NCBI GenBank assembly: GCA_002162685.1
Contig: MAAQ01000019.1
Span: 39,604-103,603, forward strand
DNA from: Flavobacteriales bacterium 33_180_T64
GTDB taxonomy: Bacteria; Bacteroidota; Bacteroidia; Flavobacteriales; Flavobacteriaceae
Direction of reading: 5' to 3'
Length of the DNA: 64,000 nucleotides
Within the stretch, counting starts at the first letter, position 1; each line of letters opens with the position of its first letter. A model generated the notes under the pieces. It saw only the letters and a program-made list of their open reading frames with translations. It had not been told where the DNA came from and did not search any database. This document shows positions 7,747-16,227 of the stretch, piece by piece. A program made the position numbers and the translations under genes.

Positions 7747-9198
7747 ATGCCACGTAGAGAACGCAACAAATTTGTTAAACGCGGACAAATTATAGAAATC
7801 CTAATTGAAGATTATGCCTTTGGCGGAAAAGGAATTGGTCGTATTCGTAACGAGCATGGCGAATTTGTCGTTTTTGTTCCCAATACGCTACCAGGTCAAT
7901 TGGTAAAAGCACAAGTAAAAAAATCAAGTAAAAAATATGCTGAATGCAAGCTCTTTGAGGTATTACAACCTTCTGAAGATGAAATTAGCATGCCTTACCA
8001 AGATATTCCTGGTGCGCCTTACATGCAATTACCTATAGAAAAACAACATGCTTATAAAAAGCAAAGTACTTTAGAGTTGTTTAAACGCATTGGAAAAATA
8101 GTGGATATTGAACATAAATTTGATGAATTTATAAGTTCCCCACACACGTTTCATTATCGCAATAAAATGGAATATGGATTTTCAGCTATTGGTTATGATC
8201 GTGAATTAAAAACGGATGTAGATGAATTTACTCTAGGTTTTAAAAGACGTGGTACTTGGTGGTGTGGAGATAATTTAAATAATGATTCTGGATTATTTGA
8301 CACAGAACTGGAGACTAATTTAAAAAAAATAAAAACATACTGCGAACAGACTGGCCTAGCACCTTGGCATGCTCCAAGAAAAGAAGGTTTCTTTCGTTAT
8401 TTTGTTGTTCGTAAGTCTTATAAGACTAATAAACTTTTATTTAATCTCGTCACAACATCTCACGAGTTATCAAAGTTTGATTTAAACAAATTTTCTGCTT
8501 TTTTATTGGATTTATTTGGTAAACGGGTCGCTGGTTTTCTTCATACTATAAATGATGAAATTGGTGATCGCACTATTGCTACTACAGGAAGTATCAATCT
8601 TATCTACGGGAAAGATAAAATCGTAGAAGAACTCTTAGGCTTAAATTTTGAAATAAGCATAAAAAGTTTTTTTCAGACCAATCCGAAATGTGCCGAAAAG
8701 CTATATTCCAAAGTTGTAGATTATGCTTTAGAAAACAAAGAGGCCATTGATAATACTGTTGTTTTAGATTTGTTTTGTGGTACAGGAACCATAGGTCAAA
8801 TAATAGCAAACAAAGCAACTAATACAAAAATTGTTGGTGTTGATATTGTTGCTTCGGCAATAGACGATGCTAAAGAAAATGCAAAACGAAACAATATAGA
8901 AGGTTTACAATTTTATGCAGCAGATGTTGGTAAGTTTCTAAACGAACACCCTGAATACATCAATAAAATAAGAACCATTATTTTAGATCCTGCACGAGCA
9001 GGTATAGCGCCTAAAACTCTTAAAAAAATAATAAACCTAAATGCAGAACGTTTGGTTTATGTATCTTGCAATCCAGCAACTCAAGCAAGAGACACCGAAC
9101 AATTAATGCTAGCTGGTTACCAACTCAAAAAGATAAGCTTAGTGGATCAATTTCCGCATACTGCACACATTGAAACAGTTGTGTTATTTGAAAAATAG
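7747..9198 (+). CDS. rlmD: 23S rRNA (uracil-C5)-methyltransferase, RlmD/TrmA family
   Basis: The protein has 483 residues. A TRAM RNA-binding domain (about 10-70, with DYAFGGKGIGRI) precedes a class I SAM-dependent methyltransferase with motif I LDLFCGTGTIG at about 340. The catalytic cysteine is in SCNPAT (Cys about 441). Such enzymes methylate C5 of uridine in 23S rRNA or tRNA. The Cys-x5-Cys-x2-Cys iron-sulfur motif that follows the TRAM domain in E. coli RlmD is absent. The region instead reads MPYQDIPGAPYMQLP, so this is a cluster-free variant. Assignment to U1939 rather than another uridine is uncertain. The two envelope genes that follow are closely spaced. Confidence 0.88.
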   Translation: MPRRERNKFVKRGQIIEILIEDYAFGGKGIGRIRNEHGEFVVFVPNTLPGQLVKAQVKKSSKKYAECKLFEVLQPSEDEISMPYQDIPGAPYMQLPIEKQHAYKKQSTLELFKRIGKIVDIEHKFDEFISSPHTFHYRNKMEYGFSAIGYDRELKTDVDEFTLGFKRRGTWWCGDNLNNDSGLFDTELETNLKKIKTYCEQTGLAPWHAPRKEGFFRYFVVRKSYKTNKLLFNLVTTSHELSKFDLNKFSAFLLDLFGKRVAGFLHTINDEIGDRTIATTGSINLIYGKDKIVEELLGLNFEISIKSFFQTNPKCAEKLYSKVVDYALENKEAIDNTVVLDLFCGTGTIGQIIANKATNTKIVGVDIVASAIDDAKENAKRNNIEGLQFYAADVGKFLNEHPEYINKIRTIILDPARAGIAPKTLKKIINLNAERLVYVSCNPATQARDTEQLMLAGYQLKKISLVDQFPHTAHIETVVLFEK

Positions 9199-9201
9199 TC
9201 T

Positions 9202-9732
9202 ATGAAAAACAATGTAAATCTACTCTTATTAGTCATATTAATGTTTAGTTTTAGCTGTGAGCGTGATGATATTTGTTCTGAAGACACAGCAACAACTCCT
9301 CATTTAATAATTAGGTTTTATGACATTGAAAATCAAAGTGAGTTTAAAAATGTAAGCGCTCTAAAAATCTCAGGACTTGATGATGATGGAACTGTGCTTG
9401 ACGAAATTTCTGTTACAACAACTAACCCAGATTCTATTGTATTACCATTACGTTTTCAAAATGAAGGAGAACTAACAATAACAAGGTTTCAACTCGAAAA
9501 AGATTCTAATTTATCAGAAGCGGGAAATTCTAATATAGATATTATAGAAGTTTCATATACACCTGAATTCATTTATGTATCCAGAGCATGTGGCTATAAA
9601 AGTATATTTGATTTAGTGCCAGTAAGTGGTGTTATTAGAGAAAATGATAGTGACAATTGGATTTCTAGCGCAGAAATCATAAACCAAACCATAGAAAATG
9701 AAAGTGAAGCACACGTCATTATTTATCATTAG
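9202..9732 (+). CDS. DUF6452-like lipoprotein
   Basis: The protein has 176 residues with a lipoprotein signal (FSFSC, lipidated Cys at residue 19) followed by a beta-rich domain containing several conserved cysteines (CERDDIC near the N-terminus, then SRACGY). It starts four bases after the rlmD-like stop. Its 3' end overlaps the next gene by 35 bases. I recognise the trio RlmD - DUF6452 lipoprotein - DUF6048 protein as a recurring flavobacterial neighbourhood, but the function is unknown. It is probably anchored in the outer membrane, facing the periplasm. Confidence 0.78.
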   Translation: MKNNVNLLLLVILMFSFSCERDDICSEDTATTPHLIIRFYDIENQSEFKNVSALKISGLDDDGTVLDEISVTTTNPDSIVLPLRFQNEGELTITRFQLEKDSNLSEAGNSNIDIIEVSYTPEFIYVSRACGYKSIFDLVPVSGVIRENDSDNWISSAEIINQTIENESEAHVIIYH

Positions 9733-10453
9733 CACGATATTTATTGTGATGCTATTTCCTTTAACATCGCAATCACAAACAGGAGAAAACGAAACCCAAT
9801 CTGACACCTTAGTCTATAAACAAAAATATGGGATTAGAATTGGTGGAGACTTAGGCAAAATTGCGAGATCTCTTCTTGATGATGATTATACAGGCTTTGA
9901 AATAAACGGAGATTACAGATTAACCAAAAACGTATATATCGCTGGAGAATTAGGTACTGAAGAGCGGCGCATTGCTAACGACTTCTTAGACATAACTGCT
10001 AAAGGCAGTTATTTTAAAGCTGGTATAGATTACAATACCTATACCAATTGGTTAGATATGCAAAACATGGTTTATACGGGATTTAGAGTTGGTATAAGTA
10101 GTTTTAACCAACAACTAAACGGGTTTACTGTTTATAATACGGATCAATATTGGAATGAACAATTATCTTTAAATCCAAACCAGAAATTTGATGGGCTTTC
10201 AGCAATATGGGTAGAGTTAATTATTGGTTTAAAAGCCGAATTATTCACAAATTTTTATGCGGGATTAAATATTCAAATAAAAAGTATGATTAGTCAAGAT
10301 CAACCTGAAGGATTAGAAAACTTATATGTTCCAGGATTTAATAGAACCTACGATAGTGGTCGATTTGGCTTAGGGTTTGGCTATACTGTTTCGTACTTAA
10401 TCCCTATTTATAAAAAAGACAAAAAAGTTATTGTTGAAGAAGGTGATAACTAA
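9698..10453 (+). CDS. DUF6048-like outer-membrane beta-barrel protein
   Basis: The protein has 251 residues. A signal peptide (about 1-27, ending near SQS) is followed by alternating hydrophobic/polar strands with glycine-aromatic patterns (YGIRIGGDLGKIARS, GFRVGISSF and GRFGLGFGYTVSYLIPIYK), as expected of an 8- to 10-strand outer-membrane barrel. The ATG at 9698 lies inside the preceding lipoprotein gene (35-base overlap in another frame), which fits translational coupling and partnership of the two products. The role is unknown. Confidence 0.78.
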   Translation: MKVKHTSLFIISTIFIVMLFPLTSQSQTGENETQSDTLVYKQKYGIRIGGDLGKIARSLLDDDYTGFEINGDYRLTKNVYIAGELGTEERRIANDFLDITAKGSYFKAGIDYNTYTNWLDMQNMVYTGFRVGISSFNQQLNGFTVYNTDQYWNEQLSLNPNQKFDGLSAIWVELIIGLKAELFTNFYAGLNIQIKSMISQDQPEGLENLYVPGFNRTYDSGRFGLGFGYTVSYLIPIYKKDKKVIVEEGDN

Positions 10454-10459
10454 ACACTA

Positions 10460-10882
10460 TTACTTGTAGTCTTTACTAATCTTAATTTGATATCCATCAA
10501 TTGGGTACTCTTTCCCATTTATAGTCGCTCGTGCTCTAAAAAATAGTGTATCATTAGCTGTTCGAAGCATTTCTATTCTTAGACCTCCTGCTTTATCTAT
10601 TTCTTTTTCAATATTAGTAATTCGTCTTACTGGTGTTTTTTCTATGTTGATTTTAAGTATATAATTACAATCATCAATCCACTCGATATCTAATACCATA
10701 AAATCCTCTTTAGTTATAGACTCAAACTGAGAAGTTTTAGACCTTTTAAGAGTAGAAGTTGGAATGTTTTCATTACCTGGAATAACAAAAGTCCCTGTTT
10801 TAAATTTTTTACATTTTAAATCCTGTCCGTTAGATGTAATACAAACAAATACTAATAAAATTAAACTTATAATCCCTTTCAT
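10460..10882 (-). CDS. Small secreted protein of unknown function
   Basis: The protein has 140 residues with a clear signal peptide (about 1-19, ending at SNG) and a compact mixed-charge domain containing two cysteines (CKKFKTGTF and DDCNYILKI). No enzyme motif is visible. Homologues with this CKKFKTGTF opening are widespread in flavobacteria as secreted hypothetical proteins. It is convergent with the DUF6048-like gene and lies downstream of the THUMP methyltransferase on the same strand (15-base gap), so they may share a transcript. Confidence 0.65.
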   Translation of the reverse strand: MKGIISLILLVFVCITSNGQDLKCKKFKTGTFVIPGNENIPTSTLKRSKTSQFESITKEDFMVLDIEWIDDCNYILKINIEKTPVRRITNIEKEIDKAGGLRIEMLRTANDTLFFRARATINGKEYPIDGYQIKISKDYK

Positions 10883-10897
10883 AAATTTAGTGAAATT

Positions 10898-12058
10898 TTA
10901 ATTGTTCATATATTTCCCTTTCTTACTCCCTTCATACATCACGTACTTTACTAAACGCGCTTCTAACTTTGCATTAACAAGATGTATTTTTCGAGAAGGT
11001 CGCAAACCTACATGTTTTAACGCCTCAAGATTTGACGTAATAAACCATGCTTCAGTTCCTGGGTAATTTTGTTTTAAAGTGTCTCCTATTTCTTTATAAA
11101 ACGTTTCCATATTAATATCTAAACGTTCACCATAAGGTGGATTAAAAAGCATATGCAACTTATTATCTCCCGCTTTTTGGGTTTTAAAGAAATCTTCATG
11201 CTGAATGGTTATAAAATCATCAAGATGCGCATTCTTAATATTCGCTTTTGCTTTAGATACTGCGCTAGGTGATTTATCATAACCAATCATTTTATGATGA
11301 AAATCTCTGGTTTTAGATAATAATGAGCCCTCAATTTTTTCAAACAAATCTACATCCCAATCTTCCCAACGCTCAAAAGCAAACTCTTTACGCATTAAAT
11401 TTGGAGGAATATTACATGCAATCATAGCCGCTTCTGCTAAAATAGTTCCACTTCCACACATAGGATCCATGAAATCTGATTGCCCATCCCAACCTGACAA
11501 CATCACTAAACCAGCCGCTAGCACCTCATTTATTGGTGCTATATTAGTTGCTGTTTTATAGCCGCGTTTATGCAATGATTCTCCAGATGCATCCAAAGAT
11601 ATTGTACAAACTTGACGGTCTATATGTACATTAATTTTTAAGTCAGGAAAACGTAAATCAACATTAGGTCGTTGTCCATCAGTATTTCTAAACTTATCAA
11701 CGATAGCATCTTTTGTTTTAAGCGCTACATATTGTGAGTGCGTAAATGCCTTTGAGTGAATCGTTGCATTAACTGCTAGAGTCCCTGTAGATTTTAAAAA
11801 CTTATTCCAAGACATTTTATATACCTGATCATATAAATCTTGCTCATTAAGAACCTTAAACGTTTTAATAGGTTTTAATATTTTTATAGCAGTACGTAAT
11901 GCTAAATTGGCCTTATACATAAAGCCTTTATCACCAACAAAACTCACACTACGAACGCCTTTCTTGACTTCCATTGCGCCTAATTGTATGAGTTCTCGTT
12001 CTAACAAATCTTCAAAACCAAATAAGGTTTTTGCGACCATCTTATAATTATTCTCCAT
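10898..12058 (-). CDS. THUMP-domain class I SAM-dependent RNA methyltransferase
   Basis: The protein has about 386 residues from the ATG at 12058 (MENNYKMVAKT); an in-frame ATG at 12067 is also possible. The N-terminal half holds a THUMP RNA-binding domain. The C-terminal half is a RlmL/Trm14-type methyltransferase with motif I MDPMCGSGTI (about residue 198) and the motif IV NPPYGERL that marks N2-guanine methylation. It probably forms m2G in 23S rRNA or tRNA. The gene is divergent from another methyltransferase gene at 12149, with overlapping promoter boxes between them. Confidence 0.88.
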   Translation of the reverse strand: MENNYKMVAKTLFGFEDLLERELIQLGAMEVKKGVRSVSFVGDKGFMYKANLALRTAIKILKPIKTFKVLNEQDLYDQVYKMSWNKFLKSTGTLAVNATIHSKAFTHSQYVALKTKDAIVDKFRNTDGQRPNVDLRFPDLKINVHIDRQVCTISLDASGESLHKRGYKTATNIAPINEVLAAGLVMLSGWDGQSDFMDPMCGSGTILAEAAMIACNIPPNLMRKEFAFERWEDWDVDLFEKIEGSLLSKTRDFHHKMIGYDKSPSAVSKAKANIKNAHLDDFITIQHEDFFKTQKAGDNKLHMLFNPPYGERLDINMETFYKEIGDTLKQNYPGTEAWFITSNLEALKHVGLRPSRKIHLVNAKLEARLVKYVMYEGSKKGKYMNN

Positions 12059-12078
12059 GCTGTACATCTAATAGATTG

Positions 12079-12086
12079 CAAAAATA
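12079..12086 (-). promoter_or_regulatory. Putative -7 box of divergent promoter (minus strand)
   Basis: On the minus strand this reads TATTTTTG, a TAnnTTTG match 20 bases before the THUMP methyltransferase start at 12058. It is a mirror image of the plus-strand box at 12090-12097, separated from it by three bases. Confidence 0.45.
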
Positions 12087-12089
12087 AAG

Positions 12090-12097
12090 TATTTTTG
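12090..12097 (+). promoter_or_regulatory. Putative -7 box of divergent promoter (plus strand)
   Basis: This TATTTTTG matches TAnnTTTG. It overlaps the longest possible reading frame beginning at 12095 and so argues that translation of the methyltransferase starts downstream, at 12149 or perhaps 12119. Confidence 0.45.
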
Positions 12098-12148
12098 TGG
12101 CTTATAAGAAGAATTAAAATGAGATTCCTGTTTAATCAGGATACTAAT

Positions 12149-12880
12149 ATGACAAAAGACAATACACAATGGTACGCTTCATGGTTTGACTCTCCATTTT
12201 ATCATATTTTATATAAAGACAGAGACCATAATGAGGCACAACTATTTATGGATAATCTAACCGAATATTTAAATCTTCCAGAAAAAGGTAACATATTAGA
12301 TTTAGCTTGTGGTAAAGGAAGACATTCGGTTTACCTCAATAGTTTAGGGTATAGCGTTACTGGTGTTGACCTTTCTGAAAATAGTATTGAGTTTGCAAAA
12401 CAATTTGAAAATGAGACACTTCATTTTGATGTTCATGATATGTGTAAACCTTACAAAAAACAATTTGATACGGTCTTTAATCTATTTACGAGTTTTGGCT
12501 ATTTTGAAAACGAAGACGATAATCTAAATACAATTAAAGCCATTAAAGCTAATCTTAATAATTTTGGTTTTGGTGTTATTGATTTTATGAACAGTAATTT
12601 TATAATTGATAATTTAGTTGCTGAAAACACTAAAACAGTTGAAGGTATTGATTTCCATTTAAAGCGAAAACTTCAAGATGGATATATTATTAAAGATATT
12701 TCTTTTACTACCGAAGGTCATGATTTCCAATTTCAAGAACGCGTTAGAGCATTTACATTAAAAGATTTTGAATTACTTTTTGAAAAAGCTGGTGTGTATT
12801 TATTAGATGTTTTTGGAGATTATAAACTTAAACGGTTTGACTCAAAAACATCTGAACGCTTAGTCATGATTTTTAAATAA
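12149..12880 (+). CDS. Class I SAM-dependent methyltransferase
   Basis: The protein has 243 residues from the ATG at 12149 (MTKDNTQWYASWFDS). Longer in-frame starts at 12095 and 12119 add residues unlike the family, and the first overlaps a promoter box. SAM-binding motif I is ILDLACGKGRHS (about residues 49-60), followed by VTGVDLSENSI (motif II). The opening WYASWFDSPFYHILY is typical of this Bacteroidota/Firmicutes methyltransferase family, whose substrate is unknown. The ZIP transporter gene starts 10 bases downstream and may be cotranscribed. Confidence 0.85.
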   Translation: MTKDNTQWYASWFDSPFYHILYKDRDHNEAQLFMDNLTEYLNLPEKGNILDLACGKGRHSVYLNSLGYSVTGVDLSENSIEFAKQFENETLHFDVHDMCKPYKKQFDTVFNLFTSFGYFENEDDNLNTIKAIKANLNNFGFGVIDFMNSNFIIDNLVAENTKTVEGIDFHLKRKLQDGYIIKDISFTTEGHDFQFQERVRAFTLKDFELLFEKAGVYLLDVFGDYKLKRFDSKTSERLVMIFK

Positions 12881-12890
12881 TGAAAATGAT

Positions 12891-13565
12891 ATGAATAAAT
12901 ACTTATTACCTGTATATGCGATCATCTTAGGTGTGATTATCGCTATATTAACTAAAGAGAAAAACAAGACAAGCACAAAGCTCTTACTTTCTTTTAGTGG
13001 TGCTTTTTTATTAGCATTAACACTTTTTGACTTACTTCCTGAAGTCTATGAACATTTAGACGCTAAAACTACGGGGTTGTATATTATGTGTGGTATCTTA
13101 TTGCAAATCATTTTAGAATTTTTTTCTAAAGGTGCCGAGCATGGCCATGTCCATATTCAAAAAAACGAAACTACTTTTCCATGGTTACTTTTTATAAGTT
13201 TATGTATTCATAGCTTTTTAGAAGGCTTCCCTATTCACCAACATAATGACATGGTTTATGGTATATTAATTCATAAAATACCTATTGCCATTTTAATGAC
13301 TTCATTTTTATTGCAATCAAACTTTAATAAAATTAAAATTGTAGGCTTCTTAATTGTATTTGCATTAATGACACCATTAGGAACTTATATTTCCAATGTT
13401 ACTGCAATAGATACTAGCGACCTTAATATGATAAATGCAGTGGTAATCGGGATCTTTTTCCATATTTCAACTACAATTTTATTTGAAAGTAGCGAAGGTC
13501 ATAAATTTAACCTCTCTAAATTAGTTGTTATTATTTTGGGAGTAAGTATTGCTTTTATTTTATAA
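12891..13565 (+). CDS. ZIP family divalent metal transporter
   Basis: The protein has 224 residues with about seven or eight membrane helices. The metal-binding signatures of ZIP proteins are present in helices IV and V: HSFLEGFPIHQH and HKIPIAILM. A histidine-rich loop (GAEHGHVHIQ) lies between helices III and IV. It probably imports zinc or another divalent metal across the inner membrane. It lies 10 bases behind the methyltransferase and four bases ahead of the DUF4268 gene, forming a compact gene string. Confidence 0.9.
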   Translation: MNKYLLPVYAIILGVIIAILTKEKNKTSTKLLLSFSGAFLLALTLFDLLPEVYEHLDAKTTGLYIMCGILLQIILEFFSKGAEHGHVHIQKNETTFPWLLFISLCIHSFLEGFPIHQHNDMVYGILIHKIPIAILMTSFLLQSNFNKIKIVGFLIVFALMTPLGTYISNVTAIDTSDLNMINAVVIGIFFHISTTILFESSEGHKFNLSKLVVIILGVSIAFIL

Positions 13566-13569
13566 GGAT

Positions 13570-13998
13570 ATGTTTTCAAAAGAAGAAAGTCGTTTACTTA
13601 GACAAGAATTTTGGACTAGCTTTGGTAAATCCTTTCCTAGAAAATGGATCCTTTATAATACCAAAATAAAAGGACTGACATTTAAATTTCATTTTGATAT
13701 AAAAAAAGCCTTTGTAACTTTAGATTTAGAAGATGATTTAGAAAATCGTATTAAATATTGGGAAAAACTACAAGCTTTAGAATCTATTCTTAGAGATGAG
13801 TATCTACCAAAAATTATATACGAAGAAGAATTCTTTTTAGATAATGGTAAAGAAATCTCTAGAATCTACGTACCTCTTGAGCAAAAAGTATCAATTCATA
13901 ATAAAAACACATGGCAAGAAGTTATGGTCTTTTTAAATGATCATATGATTCAATTTGAAGCCTTTTTTGAGGAATATAAAGATATTTTAGACGCATAG
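13570..13998 (+). CDS. DUF4268 domain-containing protein
   Basis: The protein has 142 residues from the ATG at 13570 (MFSKEESRLLRQEFW); an upstream in-frame start at 13549 would overlap the ZIP gene. The whole protein corresponds to a DUF4268 domain, with an N-terminal helix, a LTFKFHFD strand and a helical C-terminus. DUF4268 occurs alone or fused to nuclease-like domains; this short form has no visible catalytic motif. It is cytosolic and follows the ZIP gene after four bases. Confidence 0.8.
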   Translation: MFSKEESRLLRQEFWTSFGKSFPRKWILYNTKIKGLTFKFHFDIKKAFVTLDLEDDLENRIKYWEKLQALESILRDEYLPKIIYEEEFFLDNGKEISRIYVPLEQKVSIHNKNTWQEVMVFLNDHMIQFEAFFEEYKDILDA

Positions 13999-14057
13999 AC
14001 CATCTCATAAAGTAACATTTTATCATACTTATAGACATATATTTATATAATATAATT

Positions 14058-14333
14058 ATGAATGGAAGTCTAAGTCAATTTAAAGCTACTTTGAGAAGAA
14101 GAGCGGATAGAAATGAAAAAAACAACGGAAAATTTAGCAAAAAACACTTAAGTCATAAAGATTCTAATCTAAAACCTGAATACAATTTCCCAACATTAGA
14201 AACCAATGAATTAGAAGCCCTTAAGCTTAATATCAAAGCTAAGCTCAAAGCTGAAAATAGAAAAAATTTTATTAGTGTTCTTGTAACTTCAATTGTGTTA
14301 GCATTACTGATTTATATTTTTGTTTTAACATAG
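14058..14333 (+). CDS. Small tail-anchored membrane protein, unknown
   Basis: The protein has 91 residues. A strongly basic N-terminal half (RRRADRNEKNNGKFSKKH) is followed by a helical linker and a single C-terminal membrane helix (about 70-90), so it should be a tail-anchored inner-membrane protein with a cytosolic basic domain. No family is recognised with confidence. A separate gene is supported by 59 bases of AT-rich upstream sequence and by codon use like its neighbours. Confidence 0.6.
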   Translation: MNGSLSQFKATLRRRADRNEKNNGKFSKKHLSHKDSNLKPEYNFPTLETNELEALKLNIKAKLKAENRKNFISVLVTSIVLALLIYIFVLT

Positions 14334-14374
14334 TTATTTATAACTTTAGAAAATTAATCATAAATCAAATTACG

Positions 14375-14746
14375 ATGACACTAGGTGCCTTTTCAATTAG
14401 TTTAGCAGTAAAAGACATTAATACGTCTAAAGCATTTTACGAAAACTTAGGGTTTTCTGTATTTGCAGGTCAATTAGAAAACAATTATCTCATCATGAAA
14501 AATGGCAACGCATTAGTTGGGCTTTTTCAAGGCATGTTCGAAAATAACATTCTCACGTTTAATCCTGGTTGGGATGAAAATGCTAATGTTCTAAAAGACT
14601 TTGATGATGTGAGAACCATTCAGAAAGACCTGAAATCTAAAGGAATAACACTAGAATCTGAAGCCAACGAAACTACAAATGGACCAGCAAGTTTTGTTGT
14701 TTTAGATCCAGATGGAAACGTAGTATTAGTTGACCAACATGTTTAG
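14375..14746 (+). CDS. VOC family (glyoxalase/dioxygenase-fold) protein
   Basis: The protein has 123 residues forming one vicinal-oxygen-chelate domain: SISLAVKDINTSKAFYENLGF at the N-terminus and the closing FVVLDPDGNVVLVDQH strand. Members bind a metal and act as lyases, dioxygenases or resistance proteins; the substrate here is unknown. The stop codon overlaps by four bases with the stop of the convergent hemolysin III-type gene. Confidence 0.85.
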   Translation: MTLGAFSISLAVKDINTSKAFYENLGFSVFAGQLENNYLIMKNGNALVGLFQGMFENNILTFNPGWDENANVLKDFDDVRTIQKDLKSKGITLESEANETTNGPASFVVLDPDGNVVLVDQHV

Positions 14747-15369
14747 ATTACAAAATAATACACCATAAAAAAGTGACAAATAGCGCCTCCTAAAACAAAT
14801 AAATGCCAAATCACATGATTGTATGGTATTTTTTCGATAGCATAAAAAATGATTCCTAAAGTATAAAACAAACCTCCTGCAAATAACAAATACAAGCCGT
14901 TAATTTGCATTCTATCGGCTAACGTTGAAAAATCAAAAACAACCAACCAGCCCATAACTAGATATAATAAGGTTGAAAAGGTTTCGAATTTACCTGTAAA
15001 AAACAACTTTAGTATTACACCAAAAGCAGCAATTCCCCAAACCACCCAAAAGAGTATCCATCCTAAGCTATCTGGTAACATGATTAGTAAAACTGGTGTA
15101 TAGGTGCCTGCAATGAGTAAATAAATACTAATATGATCAACAATTCTAAAGTAATGTTTTCTCTTGTCTCCTTTAACAGCATGGTAAAACGTAGAGGCCA
15201 AAAATAGGATGATTATGGATATTCCATAAGCTACAACACTAAATAAAGCGTAAGGAGTTTCTTTTTTTAAAAACAAGATTAGTACAACCAAACCAGCAAT
15301 TCCTAAAGCTGCCCCAATACCATGACTCCATGCGTTTAATCGTTCTTCTAAAGGTGTTTGAATACGCAT
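14743..15369 (-). CDS. trhA: Hemolysin III / PAQR family membrane protein
   Basis: The protein has 208 residues with seven membrane helices. PAQR signatures are the N-terminal EERLNAWSHGIGAALG, the STFYHAV motif, and a HxxxH-type pair near the C-terminus (NHVIWHLFVLGGAICHFF) that would coordinate a metal in a ceramidase-like site. Homologues influence membrane fluidity; the name hemolysin is historical. The start codon overlaps by one base with the stop of the DUF4294 gene (TAATG), so the two are coupled. Confidence 0.9.
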   Translation of the reverse strand: MRIQTPLEERLNAWSHGIGAALGIAGLVVLILFLKKETPYALFSVVAYGISIIILFLASTFYHAVKGDKRKHYFRIVDHISIYLLIAGTYTPVLLIMLPDSLGWILFWVVWGIAAFGVILKLFFTGKFETFSTLLYLVMGWLVVFDFSTLADRMQINGLYLLFAGGLFYTLGIIFYAIEKIPYNHVIWHLFVLGGAICHFFMVYYFVI

Positions 15370-16058
15370 TAATTCTTAGTTTCTACTGTTGTTTGATCAT
15401 TTAACCATTTATCAGACAAGTCATAATAATCAAACTCAATAGCAGGTTCTTGTCTTTTGAGTACACTATTTTGAAAAGCACGCTCTAAAATATCTTCAAT
15501 ATAAAAGTCTTCTTTAACCTCTATAGGATTAAATTCTCTTTTAAGCGAAATATCAAACAAGTTAGCTGTACTATTAAACCAAAAAGCACGCCAACCACTT
15601 CGCAATTCTTTAATTAATTGAAACGTTGTTTTGCCTGTTTGTCTATGAATAAGTTTTACTAATATTTGGCCTTCAGTTTTGGTGAGTTTTTTTAATTCGG
15701 CGGAAAACTCGTCTTCAATAAATCTTTGAATTTTTTTTGAATAACGTTTTTTTGCTCTTTTACTTTTGAGTGTTTCTAATCTTTCCTTCAACGTTGTTAA
15801 ACGTTCTGCTGCCAGTTTAGCATAAGGATAGACCTTTATCGTTTTTCGTCTTAAAATAAGATATTTAATGCGTTCTTTTTTTGTTGCAAACTTAAGCTTG
15901 TTTAGCAATAAGACTTCGTCTAAATCGATAGCGATTTTTGGTATAGAATCCCCTTCAATATAAATATATTGCACCAGTGTAGAGTCTTTTTCTACAGGCT
16001 CTATCTGAGCAAAAAGACCAATTGGCAAAAACAATATGAGAGATAAAAATGATTTCAT
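15369..16058 (-). CDS. DUF4294 domain-containing secreted protein
   Basis: The protein has 229 residues from the ATG at 16058 (MKSFLSLILFLPIG), which gives a clean signal peptide ending at LFAQ; the frame also contains an ATG at 16076. The DUF4294 domain contains VYPYAKLAAERL, a long basic coiled region (about 85-135) and the RQTGKTTFQLIKELRSGWRAFWFN block. It is periplasmic, function unknown, and translationally coupled to the PAQR gene. In flavobacteria I believe this gene often lies near M42 peptidase genes, as here (about 5 kb away). Confidence 0.85.
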   Translation of the reverse strand: MKSFLSLILFLPIGLFAQIEPVEKDSTLVQYIYIEGDSIPKIAIDLDEVLLLNKLKFATKKERIKYLILRRKTIKVYPYAKLAAERLTTLKERLETLKSKRAKKRYSKKIQRFIEDEFSAELKKLTKTEGQILVKLIHRQTGKTTFQLIKELRSGWRAFWFNSTANLFDISLKREFNPIEVKEDFYIEDILERAFQNSVLKRQEPAIEFDYYDLSDKWLNDQTTVETKN

Positions 16059-16176
16059 AATAATAACACTACCCAAAACTATTCCAAATAGATATTCAAA
16101 ATTAATTATTTACTGCTTTTAAAACCTTTAATTCGTGTTAATATTATTATTAAATATAATTTTCTTCTAAATAAAA

Positions 16177-16206
16177 AACCCATAAACAAAATACTATTTA
16201 TGGGTT
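16177..16206 (-). terminator. Intrinsic terminator of the ABC/M1 operon
   Basis: A 10-base perfect inverted repeat (AACCCATAAA, 16177-16186, with its complement at 16197-16206; 10-base loop) is followed on the minus strand by a T tract. It lies 22 bases past the stop of the ABC-permease/M1 peptidase gene. Confidence 0.75.
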
Positions 16207-16227
16207 AATGGTCCTTTTATTAAGTGA

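Noticed and set aside
1956..12097. A TTG 10-12 bases upstream of several TAnnTTTG boxes (1969, 3862, 7719, 12090)
   Set aside because: The known -33 spacing is about 19 bases, and several other boxes in the window lack it; chance cannot be excluded in such AT-rich sequence.
12095..12148. Longer N-terminus for the methyltransferase at 12149
   Set aside because: A promoter -7 box overlaps this start, and the added residues do not resemble the family's N-terminus.
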